In this document: in pieces, positions 48,829-58,184 of the stretch
Layout: each line of letters opens with the position of its first letter
Position numbering within the stretch: the first letter of the stretch is position 1
Origin: JAWMQL01 sp033283165
Lineage (GTDB): Bacteria > Pseudomonadota > Gammaproteobacteria > Pseudomonadales > Halieaceae
Length of the DNA stretch: 64,000 nt
Reading direction: 5' to 3'
Assembly (NCBI GenBank): GCA_033283165.1
Contig: JAWMQL010000002.1
Location: 620,001 to 684,000, forward strand
Position numbers and translations under genes: made by a program
The notes under the pieces: model-generated
Databases searched by the model: none
The model's input: only the letters and a program-made list of their open reading frames with translations
Told to the model about the DNA's origin: nothing

Positions 48829-50984
48829 CAGTCCAGCAGGGTTTCCGACAGAATCCGCGGAGTAATGAAAATCAGGGTCTCGGTCTTCTTCCGCGTGTTG
48901 GCCTCGTTGCGGAACAGGGCCCCGACATAGGGGATGTCACCGAAGAACGGTACCTTGGTGATGGTCTCAATATCCTCGGTACGGAATACACCACCGAGCA
49001 CCACCGTCTCGCCGTTACCCACCAGCACCTGGGTATTCAACTGGGTGGTATCGATGGAGGGAATCACGCCGCCGCGACCGCTGGGCACCAGTTCACCGAC
49101 CGAGTCCTGGTTGATCTGCAGGTCGAGCAGGATGCGGTCATCCGGGGTGATATTGGGTGTTACGTCGAGCTTGAGTACCGCTTCCTTGAAGGAAGTGGTG
49201 GTTTCGCCGCTGGACGACGACTCCTGGTAGGGAATCTCGGTACCGGACTTGACCGTCGCCTTCTGTTTGTCACCCGTGATGACTTTCGGCTGGGACACCA
49301 CCTCACCCGAGCCGGCGGCTTCCAGGGCCGACAACTCGGCAGTCAGGAACAGGTCGTCGCTGGTGAAACCCACCGCGAAACCACTGGTGCGGTTATCCGA
49401 ACCCAGGTCGACCAGCAGGGCCCCGGGATAGCTGATCCCCACATTGGGCGGCAGGCCGGCGGCCATCAGCTGGTTGAGGGCAAAGACGTTGTCGGTATCG
49501 CCCGACACGGACAGGACGTTGCCGTTGGCGTCGGGATCGACATAGGCGCCGCCCCACTCGATGCCCAGTTCCTTCTCGAAGTCGGACTGCGCGATCACGA
49601 TGCGGGCCTCGATCATGACCTGCCGGATCGGGATATCCACCATTTCGATCAGCTCGCGGATCTCGCCCAGCTTGGCCGAGGTCTCGGTCACGATCAGGGA
49701 GTTGGTGCGCGGATCCACGATCACCGAGCCGCGTTCGGAAATCAGCGAGCCGCCCTCCTCCGAGCCGGCGGCAAACAGGTTCACCACATTCTCGGCGTTG
49801 GCGTAACGCACCCGGATAAACTCGGTGCGCAGCGGCGCCAGTTCCGCGATCTGCTTGTTGGCCTCGATCTGCTGCCGTTCGCGCTCGGCGATTTCATCCG
49901 CAGGAGCCACCATCAGGACATTGCCGATCTGGCGCTTGTCCAGGCCCTTGGTTTTCAGCACCAGTTCCAGGGCCTGGTCCCAGGGGACGTTCTGCAGGCG
50001 CAGGGTGATGCGGCCGGACACCGTGTCGCTGGCCACCAGGTTGAGCTCGGTAAAGTCCGCGATCAACTGCAGTACCGCCCGCACCTCGATATCCTGGAAG
50101 TTCAGGGAGATGCGGTCGCCCACGTAGTTGAACTCGTTGCGGCGCTCTTCCTGCTCGCGCCGGGTCAGCGGCTTGACGCTGAGAACATAGTTGTTGTCCG
50201 TCTGGTAGGCGAGATAATCGAACGCGCCCGTCGTTTTCAGGGTCAGGGTGGCGCCCCGTTCGGTGGAGTTCACCGCCACGCTGTCGACCGGCGTGGCGAA
50301 GTCGGTCACGTCATAGCGCCGCAACAGGCGTTCGGGTACCTTGGTATCCCGGAACTGCAGTTTGATCTCACCGCCCTCGCTGTACACGTTCACATCCACG
50401 GAGGGATTGGTCAGTTCCAGGGTAAGGCGCCCCTCACCCTCGCCGGTGCGCTGGAACTGCAGGTCGGCTATCTCGGACTCGACCCGTGCTACCGGCTCCA
50501 CCTTGTTGATGATCCGGTTGGGGTCAGAGGCCTGTTTTACATACTCGCCGCCACTGTCCTGGCCCACCACCAGGTACAGGCTGTTGTCCTTGACCAGGGT
50601 CTCATAGGGCACCAGCTTGACCAGGTTGACCACCATGCGGGTGCGATCGCCGGACTCCAGTACCACCACACCGGTGGCGTTGCCGTAGGGCAGTGAATAA
50701 CGCTTCTGCTCCAGGGCACTGGCGGTACCGGGAAAGTCGATGGCGATCCGGGCCGGTTCCTCGATGGTGTAGGCCTGCGGCTCTGGCGGCGGCTCGTTGA
50801 AATCCAGGCGGATCTCGAACTTGCTGCCCGGCCGGGAGGCAAACTCGATGTCGGTTATAACCGGCTCGGCCTGGGCCAGCGCGCTGCCCAGCGTGGCGGC
50901 TGTCGCCAGTAGCCAGCCCGCGACCCGTCCCCGTCGGCCCCGGTGCTCTGTTCCTGTCCCCAAAATAGTTTCCTTTCTTATCAT
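48828..50984 (-). CDS. pilQ: Type IV pilus secretin PilQ
   Basis: About 718 residues. An N-terminal signal sequence (VAGWLLATAATLGSALAQA), one or two AMIN domains (IEFASRPGSKFEIRLDFNEPPP; LQFQRTGEGEGRLTLELTNP), secretin N-domains (ISLNFQDIEVRAVLQLIADFT, AELAPLRTEFIRVRYANAENVV), then the secretin core VNAQVRIVIAQ-type and VVLGGVFRTE, TLIFITPRIL. It forms the outer-membrane pore for type IV pili. The ATG at 50984 has GGTGA upstream; in-frame TTG 50996 is an alternative. Pilus ORFs are contiguous. Confidence 0.95.
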   Translation of the reverse strand: MIRKETILGTGTEHRGRRGRVAGWLLATAATLGSALAQAEPVITDIEFASRPGSKFEIRLDFNEPPPEPQAYTIEEPARIAIDFPGTASALEQKRYSLPYGNATGVVVLESGDRTRMVVNLVKLVPYETLVKDNSLYLVVGQDSGGEYVKQASDPNRIINKVEPVARVESEIADLQFQRTGEGEGRLTLELTNPSVDVNVYSEGGEIKLQFRDTKVPERLLRRYDVTDFATPVDSVAVNSTERGATLTLKTTGAFDYLAYQTDNNYVLSVKPLTRREQEERRNEFNYVGDRISLNFQDIEVRAVLQLIADFTELNLVASDTVSGRITLRLQNVPWDQALELVLKTKGLDKRQIGNVLMVAPADEIAERERQQIEANKQIAELAPLRTEFIRVRYANAENVVNLFAAGSEEGGSLISERGSVIVDPRTNSLIVTETSAKLGEIRELIEMVDIPIRQVMIEARIVIAQSDFEKELGIEWGGAYVDPDANGNVLSVSGDTDNVFALNQLMAAGLPPNVGISYPGALLVDLGSDNRTSGFAVGFTSDDLFLTAELSALEAAGSGEVVSQPKVITGDKQKATVKSGTEIPYQESSSSGETTTSFKEAVLKLDVTPNITPDDRILLDLQINQDSVGELVPSGRGGVIPSIDTTQLNTQVLVGNGETVVLGGVFRTEDIETITKVPFFGDIPYVGALFRNEANTRKKTETLIFITPRILSETLLD

Positions 50985-51006
50985 GGCTGTCACCAATGGC
51001 CCCGAT

Positions 51007-51540
51007 TTACAAGCCGCTTAATTTAATTGTTCGCGGGCGCTCTACCCAACCGTCCTCGGTACCGTCACTGACGATTTCCAGCACCGCCACGTAGGTATCC
51101 GTCATCTCCACGATCTTGCCGTGATGCCGCCCCAGGTAATTCCCCACTTGCACCCGGTGCACCCCGCCATCGGGGTCGCGGATCAGGCTCCAGTCGCTTC
51201 CGGATCGTTCCAGGTTGCCCACCAGGGCAAGGGAATCCAGGGTAAACTGCTCCAGGAATTCCTTGGCCCGGTTTTCGTCAGGCCGGACTGTCGCCACGGC
51301 CTGCATCTGGGCGATCTCCCGCACTTCGATCGGCTTGTCGAAGGGGCTGCGCATGCTGGCCGCGCTGTAGGCGAAGGCCTCGTAGGCCTTGAAGGTCGGA
51401 ATCGGCGCAATGATGCCCCCGGGCCGGGCCCGCTTCTCCGCCATGAACGCATCCAGGTCCGCAAAATTTTTGCCGCCACAGGCGGTGAGTGCCAGTGCCG
51501 CAGCGCCGAGAACGATCAGCCTGTATTTCTTGAGCGCCAT
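51007..51540 (-). CDS. pilP: Type IV pilus inner-membrane lipoprotein PilP
   Basis: 177 residues. A lipoprotein signal peptide ends in the lipobox LTAC (MALKKYRLIVLGAAALALTAC). The rest holds the PilP beta domain (FTLDSLALVGNLERSGSDWSLIRDPDGGVHRVQVGNYLGRHHGKIVEM), which contacts PilQ and PilN/PilO. The ATG overlaps the pilO stop by one base (TGATG). A conserved pilMNOPQ member. Confidence 0.95.
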   Translation of the reverse strand: MALKKYRLIVLGAAALALTACGGKNFADLDAFMAEKRARPGGIIAPIPTFKAYEAFAYSAASMRSPFDKPIEVREIAQMQAVATVRPDENRAKEFLEQFTLDSLALVGNLERSGSDWSLIRDPDGGVHRVQVGNYLGRHHGKIVEMTDTYVAVLEIVSDGTEDGWVERPRTIKLSGL

Positions 51541-52160
51541 CACGTCGCGTCCTCATCCTTGTAACGATAGGTCTTGGCGATAATGCTCATATCCAGCATG
51601 CCGGCGTTGGGTCCGCCCCCGGTCTTGATGTTGAAGTCGTGCAGGGTGACGATCCGCGGCAGGCCCGCCATCCCGCTGATGAAGGCCCCGAGGTCGTGGT
51701 AGGAGCCGGACGCCTGAATCGCTATCGGCAGTTCCACGTAGAATTCCCGTGCCGTCTCGTCCTTCAGGTCGATGGACTGGATGTTCAGGCCATTGAGCAG
51801 GCCCTTGTTGGTGATATCCTCCAGCAGGCCCGGCACCTCGGTATCCGAGGGCAACTGGCTCACCAGGGCACCGAAAGACTCCTCCATTTCCACCATCTGC
51901 TGGCGGTAGGCGTCCAGGTTGGCGGCCTGGAAGGCCTTTTTCTCGAAGTCCTTTTTGAGTTTTTCCTCTTCCGCTGCGACCGAGTCCAGTTGCGCTTCCA
52001 GGTCCTTGATGTGGTAGTAGTAACCACCGGCAAGCACCGCCGCCAGCAGCGCGGCCCAGATGAAAATCTTGATCGGCAGGGGCCAGGAGCCCACATTGTC
52101 AAAATCCAGGTCGCTGAGATCGAGTTCGTTCAGTGAACGCAGGGTATCTGCCAGTGCCAT
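51540..52160 (-). CDS. pilO: Type IV pilus alignment subcomplex protein PilO
   Basis: 206 residues: a short cytoplasmic N-terminus, one membrane helix (about 31-52, IFIWAALLAAVLAGGYYYHI), a periplasmic coiled coil (KDLEAQLDSVAAEEEKLKKDFEKKA) and a ferredoxin-like C-terminal domain. It forms a heterodimer with PilN in the pilus alignment complex. Its stop overlaps the pilP ATG. Confidence 0.94.
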   Translation of the reverse strand: MALADTLRSLNELDLSDLDFDNVGSWPLPIKIFIWAALLAAVLAGGYYYHIKDLEAQLDSVAAEEEKLKKDFEKKAFQAANLDAYRQQMVEMEESFGALVSQLPSDTEVPGLLEDITNKGLLNGLNIQSIDLKDETAREFYVELPIAIQASGSYHDLGAFISGMAGLPRIVTLHDFNIKTGGGPNAGMLDMSIIAKTYRYKDEDAT

Positions 52161-52164
52161 CTGC

Positions 52165-52731
52165 TCAGCCTCCTACCTGCTCTTCCGACTCGGGCAGCTG
52201 TATCTGCACCGTCAGCCTGAATGTGGTCGCCTGGTCACCGAACTCCGGTGCCGCTCGCACGGCGTCGAGGTAGGGATTTTCCAGCCAGTCCGAGGCGTCC
52301 AGGCGCCGCATCAGGCTGGACACGCGGTTGTTGGATTCGGCAACGCCATTGATTGTGATCACCTTGTCCTTGGTACTCAGGTCCTTGTAGAACACCCCGT
52401 CGGGCACCGTGCGCACCAACTGGTCCAGAATTCGGACGATAATGGGGCGATTGCCCTGCAGTTCCTGGATCACCCGCATGCGATCGATCAGCTGGTTGCG
52501 CTTGCGCTGCAGTTCGCGGATTTCAGCCACTTCCTTGTCCAGCTCGGCGATGTGTTCGGACAGGTACTGGTTGCGGGAGCGCTGGTAGTCGATCTGCCCG
52601 TTCACTACCAGGTCAGCCAATATCACCAGCCCCGCACCGAGGGCGATCACCAGGGCGATGGTGGCCAGGAACTCTTTTTTCAGTTCCTGTCGCCGTTCCT
52701 CGCGCCAGGGTAACAGGTTAATCTGGGCCAT
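52165..52731 (-). CDS. pilN: Type IV pilus alignment subcomplex protein PilN
   Basis: 188 residues. The N-terminal INLLPWREERR motif (residues 4-14), which binds PilM, is followed by a membrane helix (about 22-44) and a coiled coil (SEHIAELDKEVAEIRELQRKRNQLIDRMR), then a periplasmic domain. Starts at the last base of pilM (1-nt overlap at 52731). Confidence 0.94.
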   Translation of the reverse strand: MAQINLLPWREERRQELKKEFLATIALVIALGAGLVILADLVVNGQIDYQRSRNQYLSEHIAELDKEVAEIRELQRKRNQLIDRMRVIQELQGNRPIIVRILDQLVRTVPDGVFYKDLSTKDKVITINGVAESNNRVSSLMRRLDASDWLENPYLDAVRAAPEFGDQATTFRLTVQIQLPESEEQVGG

Positions 52732-53795
52732 CAGGCAAAACTCCTCAGGGCCAGGCCGCAGGCGATCATCAGGGCTGGCGCGTCAGAGCTCAGGGCCACG
52801 GCGTTCACCCGCGAGGAAATCGTCATATCGGCGAATGGGTTGGCGACGGCGGTGGGCGTGCCCAGCTTGTCCTGGACCAGCTCGGCCAGCCCCTCCATAG
52901 AGGCCACACCGCCGGCAAGAATGATGTAGTCGACGTCGTTGTACTGGCTGGAAGAGAAAAAGAACTGCAGTGAGCGGGCAACCTGCTGCACCACCGCTTC
53001 CTTGAACGGTTCCAGCACTTCCGGCTCGTAATCGTCCGGCAGACCGCCCTGTTTCTTGGCCAGTCCGGCCTCTTCCAGGGGCAGGCCATAGCGACGCATG
53101 ATCTCATCGGTGAGCTGCTTGCCGCCGAATAACTGCTCGCGGGTATAGATGGTCTGGCCGTTGTTGAGCACGCTCAGGGTGGTCATGGTGGCGCCGATAT
53201 CCACGACCGCCACGGTGCTCTCGTCTTCCAGGTCCAGCTGATGGCGTACCAGGTTATAGGCGCGCTCCATGGCGTAGGCCTCGACGTCCATGATCTTGGG
53301 CGTAAGGTCGGCGCCCTCGATGGCCTCTACCCGGGCGTCGATGGTCTCCCGGCGACAGGCGGCGAGCAATACTTCAACCTGGTTTTCGCGGTCCTGGGAC
53401 GGGCCCTGAACCTCGAAATCAATGGCAACCTCTTCCAGCGGGTAGGGAATATACTGGTCCGCCTCCAGGGTGAGCTGCAACTCCATGTCATCATCGCTCA
53501 GGCCGTCCGGCATATCGATCAACTTGGTGATTACCGAGGATCCTGCCACTGAAGCCGCGGCATTTTTCAGCTTGGTGCGGGATGTGGCCACGACCGAGCG
53601 AATGGCACTGGACACGCCTTCCACGTCATTGACATTTTTCTCGATTACGGCTTCCTGCGGCAGCGAACTGACCGCATAGCTCTCCACCCGGTACTTGTCG
53701 CCGTTGAAACTCAGCTCCAGCAACTTGACCGTCGTCGAGCTGATATCCAGCCCGATAACCGGTGTCGTTTTTCTTTTCCCGAACATCCCCAGCAA
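52731..53795 (-). CDS. pilM: Type IV pilus cytoplasmic actin-like protein PilM
   Basis: 354 residues of actin/FtsA-like fold: PVIGLDISSTTVKLLEL (phosphate-1), TVAVVDIGATMTTLSVL (phosphate-2), IILAGGVASMEGLAELVQ (adenosine). It binds ATP and the N-terminus of PilN. The TTG at 53795 was chosen (MLGMFGKRK) because GGAAAA is about 6 nt upstream and PilM of pseudomonads also starts MLG; the next ATG (53786) lacks this. First gene of the pil operon, divergent from mrcA. Confidence 0.93.
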   Translation of the reverse strand: MLGMFGKRKTTPVIGLDISSTTVKLLELSFNGDKYRVESYAVSSLPQEAVIEKNVNDVEGVSSAIRSVVATSRTKLKNAAASVAGSSVITKLIDMPDGLSDDDMELQLTLEADQYIPYPLEEVAIDFEVQGPSQDRENQVEVLLAACRRETIDARVEAIEGADLTPKIMDVEAYAMERAYNLVRHQLDLEDESTVAVVDIGATMTTLSVLNNGQTIYTREQLFGGKQLTDEIMRRYGLPLEEAGLAKKQGGLPDDYEPEVLEPFKEAVVQQVARSLQFFFSSSQYNDVDYIILAGGVASMEGLAELVQDKLGTPTAVANPFADMTISSRVNAVALSSDAPALMIACGLALRSFA

Positions 53796-53977
53796 TTTTA
53801 TTTTCCTATCAGTATCACGAACTTAGGGTATTTTTATGCACCGATACATTAATAATTTAGGTATAACATAGTCCCCAATTAATCAAAAGCCAAAAAAAGC
53901 ATATAATTACCACATGCGTTTTCAAGCCAGCCACGCCCTACTCTTCACGATACGACCATAGGCTTGCAAGGGAATAA

Positions 53978-56428
53978 ATGAAGTTTCTCCACTTTACTCT
54001 GCGCCTGGGTGTTCTGGGCGCCCTGGCATCGCTTTGGCTGCTGGCCGGGGTCTATCTGTATCTCAGCCCCAACCTGCCTGACGTGGAGACCCTGCGTGAC
54101 GTACGCCTGCAGACCCCGATGCGGGTGTTTACCCGGGAGGGGGACCTGATCGGCCAGTTCGGCGAGCAAAAGCGCAACCCCCTGCCCTTCGAGCAAATCC
54201 CGGACCAGTTTGTAAAGGCCCTGCTGGCGGCGGAGGACGATAACTTTTTCCAACATGGCGGGGTCGATCTGATGGGCCTGGCGCGCGCCGTCTCGGAACT
54301 GGTACTGACAGGCGAAAAAGGCTCCGGTGGCAGCACCCTGACCATGCAGGTTGCGCGCAATTACTTTCTCTCCCTGGAGAGAACCTTCATGCGCAAGTTC
54401 AACGAAATTCTGTTGGCCCTCGAAATCGAGCGGGCGCTGGATAAAAACGAGATTTTCGAGCTGTATTTCAACCGCGTATTTCTCGGCCACCGGGCCTACG
54501 GCTTCGAGGCCGCCGCGCAGGTGTATTACGGCAAGAGCATCGGCGAACTCAGCCTCGCCCAGCACGCCATGCTGGCAGGCATACCCAAGGCGCCCTCGCG
54601 CAACAACCCCATCAGCGGTCCGCAGGCGGGACTGGAGCGGCGCAACTGGATTCTGGGCCGCATGCATACCCTGGGCTATATCGACAGCGACGCCCTGCAG
54701 GCGGCACTCCAGGCCCCGCTGACGGCGAGTCATCACGGCGCCAGTCTCAGTTTCCAGGCCCAGTACGCCGCCGAGATGGCCCGCCAGGCAATGCTGGAGC
54801 GCTACGGGATGGCGGCTTACAACGACGGCTTCCATGTCTACACGACAGTCAGCAGCGAACTGCAGCAGGTGGCGCAACAGGCCCTGATAGATGGCCTGGT
54901 GCGCTACGACAAGCGCCATGGATACCTTGGCCCGGAACAGCGCTTCGGCACCGGGGGGGACCCGGAAACTCCCACCGAACAGTTGCTCCCACAGTGGCGC
55001 GAAACGCTGGCGGGTATCGCCGTGATTGCCGGCATGGAACCGGCCATCGTGACCGATGTGCTGGAAGACCGCGTGCTGGTCCTGTTGCGCGACGGTAGCC
55101 AGCAGGAACTGCTGTGGGATAACGGCATGAGCCAGGCCAAGCGCTATCGCACTGAAAACAGTGTTGGGCCAGCGCCAGCCACCCCGGCGGAACTTTTCCA
55201 GCGCGGCGACCTGTTACGCACGCGCCTGCTCGAGGACGGCTACTGGCACCTGGTACAGGTGCCGGCCGTTCAGGGCGCACTGGTATCCCTCAACCCCGAC
55301 AACGGCGCCATCGTCAGTGTGGTTGGTGGCATGGGCTTCGAGTTGAGCAAGTTCAACCGCGCCACCCAGGCGCAACGGCAGCCGGGTTCCAATTTCAAGC
55401 CGTTCCTGTACAGCGCCGCGCTGGATGCGGGCTTCACCGCGGCCTCGCTGATCAATGACGCCCCGATTGTGATGCAGGACAGCTCACTGGAGGGCCTGTG
55501 GCGGCCGGAGAACGACAGCGGCAAGTTTTACGGCCCGACCCGATTGCGCTGGGCCCTGACCAAGTCCCGCAACCTGGTGTCCATACGACTGTTGCAACAG
55601 CTGGGGATCGACAAGTTGATCGACTACTCGGAGCGCCTGGGTTTTGATACCTCCGGGTTTGCCCCGGATCTGTCCCTCGCCCTGGGTACCCACACCATGA
55701 GTCCGCTCGAGGTGGCGACGGCCTACGCCGTGCTGGCCAACGGCGGCTACCGGGTGGAACCCTATATCATCGAGCGGGTGGAGGGGCTGGACGGGGAGAT
55801 ACTGTACCAGGCGCAACCGCAGACAGCGTGCCGGGAATGCGAGGAACAGGCGTCCCGGCGGCAAGATACCGGTGAGCTGAGTATGGAAGAAATACTGGCT
55901 GCGGACGCCGTCGCGAAAGACCGGCCCCCGGCGGCACCGCGTGTTATGGACAAGCGCGTCAACTTTATCATCGACAGCATTCTGCGGGACGTGATCACCC
56001 GCGGCACCGGTCGTCGCGCTCTGGTGCTGGAACGGCCGGACATCGCCGGCAAGACCGGCACCACCAATGGGCCAATGGACGCCTGGTTTTCAGGCTACAA
56101 CCCCGAGGTGGTCACCACCACCTGGGTGGGATTCGACAATTACACCCCACTGGGACGGCGCGAGTTCGGCGGCACGGCCGCCCTGCCGATCTGGATAGAC
56201 TACATGCGCGAGGCGCTGCAGGGGTCGCCAGTGCGGGAACGCCCGGTGCCGCCGGGAATCGTCAACGTGCGCATAGACCCGGACACCGGCCTGCTGGCCG
56301 CACCCGGTCAGGCCAATGCGATTTTCGAGTACTTCCGCGAGGAGCGGGTACCGGACAGCGCAACGCGTGAAAACGGCAACGGCGCCCTGTCCGGGGGCAC
56401 CGAGGACCTGGTAAGGGACATCTTTTGA
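53978..56428 (+). CDS. mrcA: Penicillin-binding protein 1A (PonA/MrcA)
   Basis: 816 residues. A single N-terminal anchor (about 8-29), glycosyltransferase domain with catalytic E86 (LLAAEDDNFFQHGG) and GSTLTMQVARN, an OB-like linker (about 290-450), then the transpeptidase with S471xxK (GSNFKPF), SRN (KSRNLVSIRLL) and K692TGTT. It polymerises and crosslinks peptidoglycan. It is divergent from pilM, the conserved gammaproteobacterial arrangement. A perfect TATAAT at 53902-53907 is a likely -10; the -35 is weak. Confidence 0.96.
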   Translation: MKFLHFTLRLGVLGALASLWLLAGVYLYLSPNLPDVETLRDVRLQTPMRVFTREGDLIGQFGEQKRNPLPFEQIPDQFVKALLAAEDDNFFQHGGVDLMGLARAVSELVLTGEKGSGGSTLTMQVARNYFLSLERTFMRKFNEILLALEIERALDKNEIFELYFNRVFLGHRAYGFEAAAQVYYGKSIGELSLAQHAMLAGIPKAPSRNNPISGPQAGLERRNWILGRMHTLGYIDSDALQAALQAPLTASHHGASLSFQAQYAAEMARQAMLERYGMAAYNDGFHVYTTVSSELQQVAQQALIDGLVRYDKRHGYLGPEQRFGTGGDPETPTEQLLPQWRETLAGIAVIAGMEPAIVTDVLEDRVLVLLRDGSQQELLWDNGMSQAKRYRTENSVGPAPATPAELFQRGDLLRTRLLEDGYWHLVQVPAVQGALVSLNPDNGAIVSVVGGMGFELSKFNRATQAQRQPGSNFKPFLYSAALDAGFTAASLINDAPIVMQDSSLEGLWRPENDSGKFYGPTRLRWALTKSRNLVSIRLLQQLGIDKLIDYSERLGFDTSGFAPDLSLALGTHTMSPLEVATAYAVLANGGYRVEPYIIERVEGLDGEILYQAQPQTACRECEEQASRRQDTGELSMEEILAADAVAKDRPPAAPRVMDKRVNFIIDSILRDVITRGTGRRALVLERPDIAGKTGTTNGPMDAWFSGYNPEVVTTTWVGFDNYTPLGRREFGGTAALPIWIDYMREALQGSPVRERPVPPGIVNVRIDPDTGLLAAPGQANAIFEYFREERVPDSATRENGNGALSGGTEDLVRDIF

Positions 56429-56429
56429 A

Positions 56430-57680
56430 TTACAGGCTGGGGGCGTAGTCCGCCGGCAGTTCCACCCTGGCCACGCCGGTCTCCACAGCCGCCCGGGCCA
56501 CCGCCGGCGCGATTTGACTCAGCAGGCGGCTGTCCATGGGTTTGGGCAGGATATAGTCCGGGCCGAAGCTGAGGCTGTCCTCACCACAGGCGACCAGCAC
56601 CTCCTTCGGCACGTCTTCCCTGGCGAGTTCGGCCAGGGCCCGCACCGCCGCCATCTTCATTTCCTCGTTGATACAGCTGGCCCTGGCATCCAGGGCGCCG
56701 CGGAAAATAAAGGGAAAGCCCAGTACGTTGTTGACCTGGTTCGGATAGTCAGAGCGACCGGTGGCCATGATGAGGTCATCGCGGGTGGCCCTGGCCAGTT
56801 CCGGCTGGATCTCCGGGTCCGGGTTGGAGCAGGCAAATATGACCGGCCGCTCCGCCATGGATTTGAGCATTTCCGGTGTGAGGAGGTTGGCGCCCGACAG
56901 GCCCATGAACACGTCCGCGCCACGCAGGGCGTCGGACAGGCTGCGCTTGTCCGTGTGGTTGGCAAACTCGACCTTGTAGGCGTTAACACCCTCGCGCCCG
57001 GCATAAATGACACCGCGCCGGTCCAGCATATAGATGTTCTCACGCCGCGCCCCCAGGCTGACCAGCAGGCGCATGCAGGCGATGGCGGCGGAGCCGGCTC
57101 CCAGGCAGGTAATCACCACGTCCTCGAGTCGTTTGCCCTGGATCTCCAACGCATTCAGCATGCCCGCGGCGGTCACGATGGCCGTCCCGTGCTGGTCGTC
57201 GTGGAATACCGGTATGGAGCAGCGCTCAATCAACTGGGCCTCTATTTCAAAACACTCGGGCGCCTTGATGTCTTCCAGGTTGATGCCGCCAAAGGTGTCG
57301 GCGATTGAGGCCACCGTGTTGATAAACTGCGCTGCGTCCTCGGTGCTCACCTCAATATCAACAGAATCGATACCCGCGAAACGTTTGAACAGCAGGGCCT
57401 TGCCCTCCATCACCGGCTTGCTGGCGAGGGCGCCCAGGTTGCCCAGGCCCAGCACCGCAGTGCCGTTGCTGATGACGGCCACCAGGTTGCCCTTGCCGGT
57501 ATATTTATAGGCCTCGTCCACGTCCCGGGCGATTTCCCGACAGGGCTCTGCAACCCCCGGGCTGTAGGCCAGGGCCAGGTCGTGCTGGGTTTCGGCCGGT
57601 TTGCTCAACGCCACGCAGATTTTGCCAGGTACGGGTTCGGCGTGGTAACGCAGTGCCTCTGTCTTCATATCATCGGACAT
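56430..57680 (-). CDS. Malic enzyme (NADP-dependent type, without PTA domain)
   Basis: 416 residues. NAD(P)-dependent oxidative decarboxylation of malate to pyruvate. The motifs LAYSPGVAEPC, VEGKALLFKRFAGIDSVDIEV, GGINLEDIKAPECFEIE, FHDDQHGTAIVTAAG and the Rossmann glycines VITCLGAGSAAIAC, MGLSGANLLTPEML, FACSNPDPEI are typical. MaeB of E. coli has a C-terminal phosphotransacetylase-like domain that is absent here, so this is the short, unfused form. It is convergent with mrcA with one base between the stops. The start may be the ATG at 57680 or 57668 (MKTEAL). Confidence 0.9.
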   Translation of the reverse strand: MSDDMKTEALRYHAEPVPGKICVALSKPAETQHDLALAYSPGVAEPCREIARDVDEAYKYTGKGNLVAVISNGTAVLGLGNLGALASKPVMEGKALLFKRFAGIDSVDIEVSTEDAAQFINTVASIADTFGGINLEDIKAPECFEIEAQLIERCSIPVFHDDQHGTAIVTAAGMLNALEIQGKRLEDVVITCLGAGSAAIACMRLLVSLGARRENIYMLDRRGVIYAGREGVNAYKVEFANHTDKRSLSDALRGADVFMGLSGANLLTPEMLKSMAERPVIFACSNPDPEIQPELARATRDDLIMATGRSDYPNQVNNVLGFPFIFRGALDARASCINEEMKMAAVRALAELAREDVPKEVLVACGEDSLSFGPDYILPKPMDSRLLSQIAPAVARAAVETGVARVELPADYAPSL

Positions 57681-57708
57681 GGTCGGTTAGCCTTATTTTC
57701 TCTGCTGT

Positions 57709-57743
57709 AAAAAAAAGCGCCACACCCCTGCGGGCTGGCGCTT
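57709..57743 (-). terminator. Rho-independent terminator of rpmE
   Basis: On the minus strand AAGCGCCA / TGGCGCTT (57736-57743 and 57715-57722) form an 8-bp stem, with a T-run in 57709-57716 following. Downstream of rpmE and upstream of the malic enzyme gene. Confidence 0.85.
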
Positions 57744-57779
57744 CTCCTGTTTACCGCCGCCAGTGGCAGCCACTCGTTG

Positions 57780-57995
57780 TCAGCGCTTGGCGCCGCGAGT
57801 ACCGAATCGCTGCTTGAACCGGTCCACACGGCCGCCGCTATCGACAATCTTCTGCTTGCCGGTAAAGAACGGGTGACACTGTGAACATACGTCTATATGG
57901 AAGTCTTCGCAAGCGGTGGACCGGGTCTTGATCTGGTTGCCACAGCTGCAGGTCGCGGTCACTTCCTCGTACCTGGGGTGAATATCTGCTTTCAT
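57780..57995 (-). CDS. rpmE: 50S ribosomal protein L31 (RpmE)
   Basis: 71 residues. MKADIHPRYEEVTATCSCGNQ start, with zinc ligands C16, C18 and DVCSQCHPFFTGKQK (C37, C40), the zinc-binding C+ form of L31. The ATG at 57995 was chosen; a longer frame up to 58049 is not family-like. Upstream of the malic enzyme, with its own terminator. Confidence 0.96.
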   Translation of the reverse strand: MKADIHPRYEEVTATCSCGNQIKTRSTACEDFHIDVCSQCHPFFTGKQKIVDSGGRVDRFKQRFGTRGAKR

Positions 57996-58184
57996 CGGTA
58001 TGTGCTCCTGGTATTGGCACCGCCACCCGATCTCTGTCGGGCACCGCACCTGGCTTGGGAGTTAGTTGCAATGGCCCGGGGGCCGCTCGAAAAATAGGCG
58101 GGCATCTTACCAGACACCGCAGGATAAGCAAGACCCTGTTACAATGGACTTTTTCACCCAAATCAGAGGCTTAGAAAGGGGGCC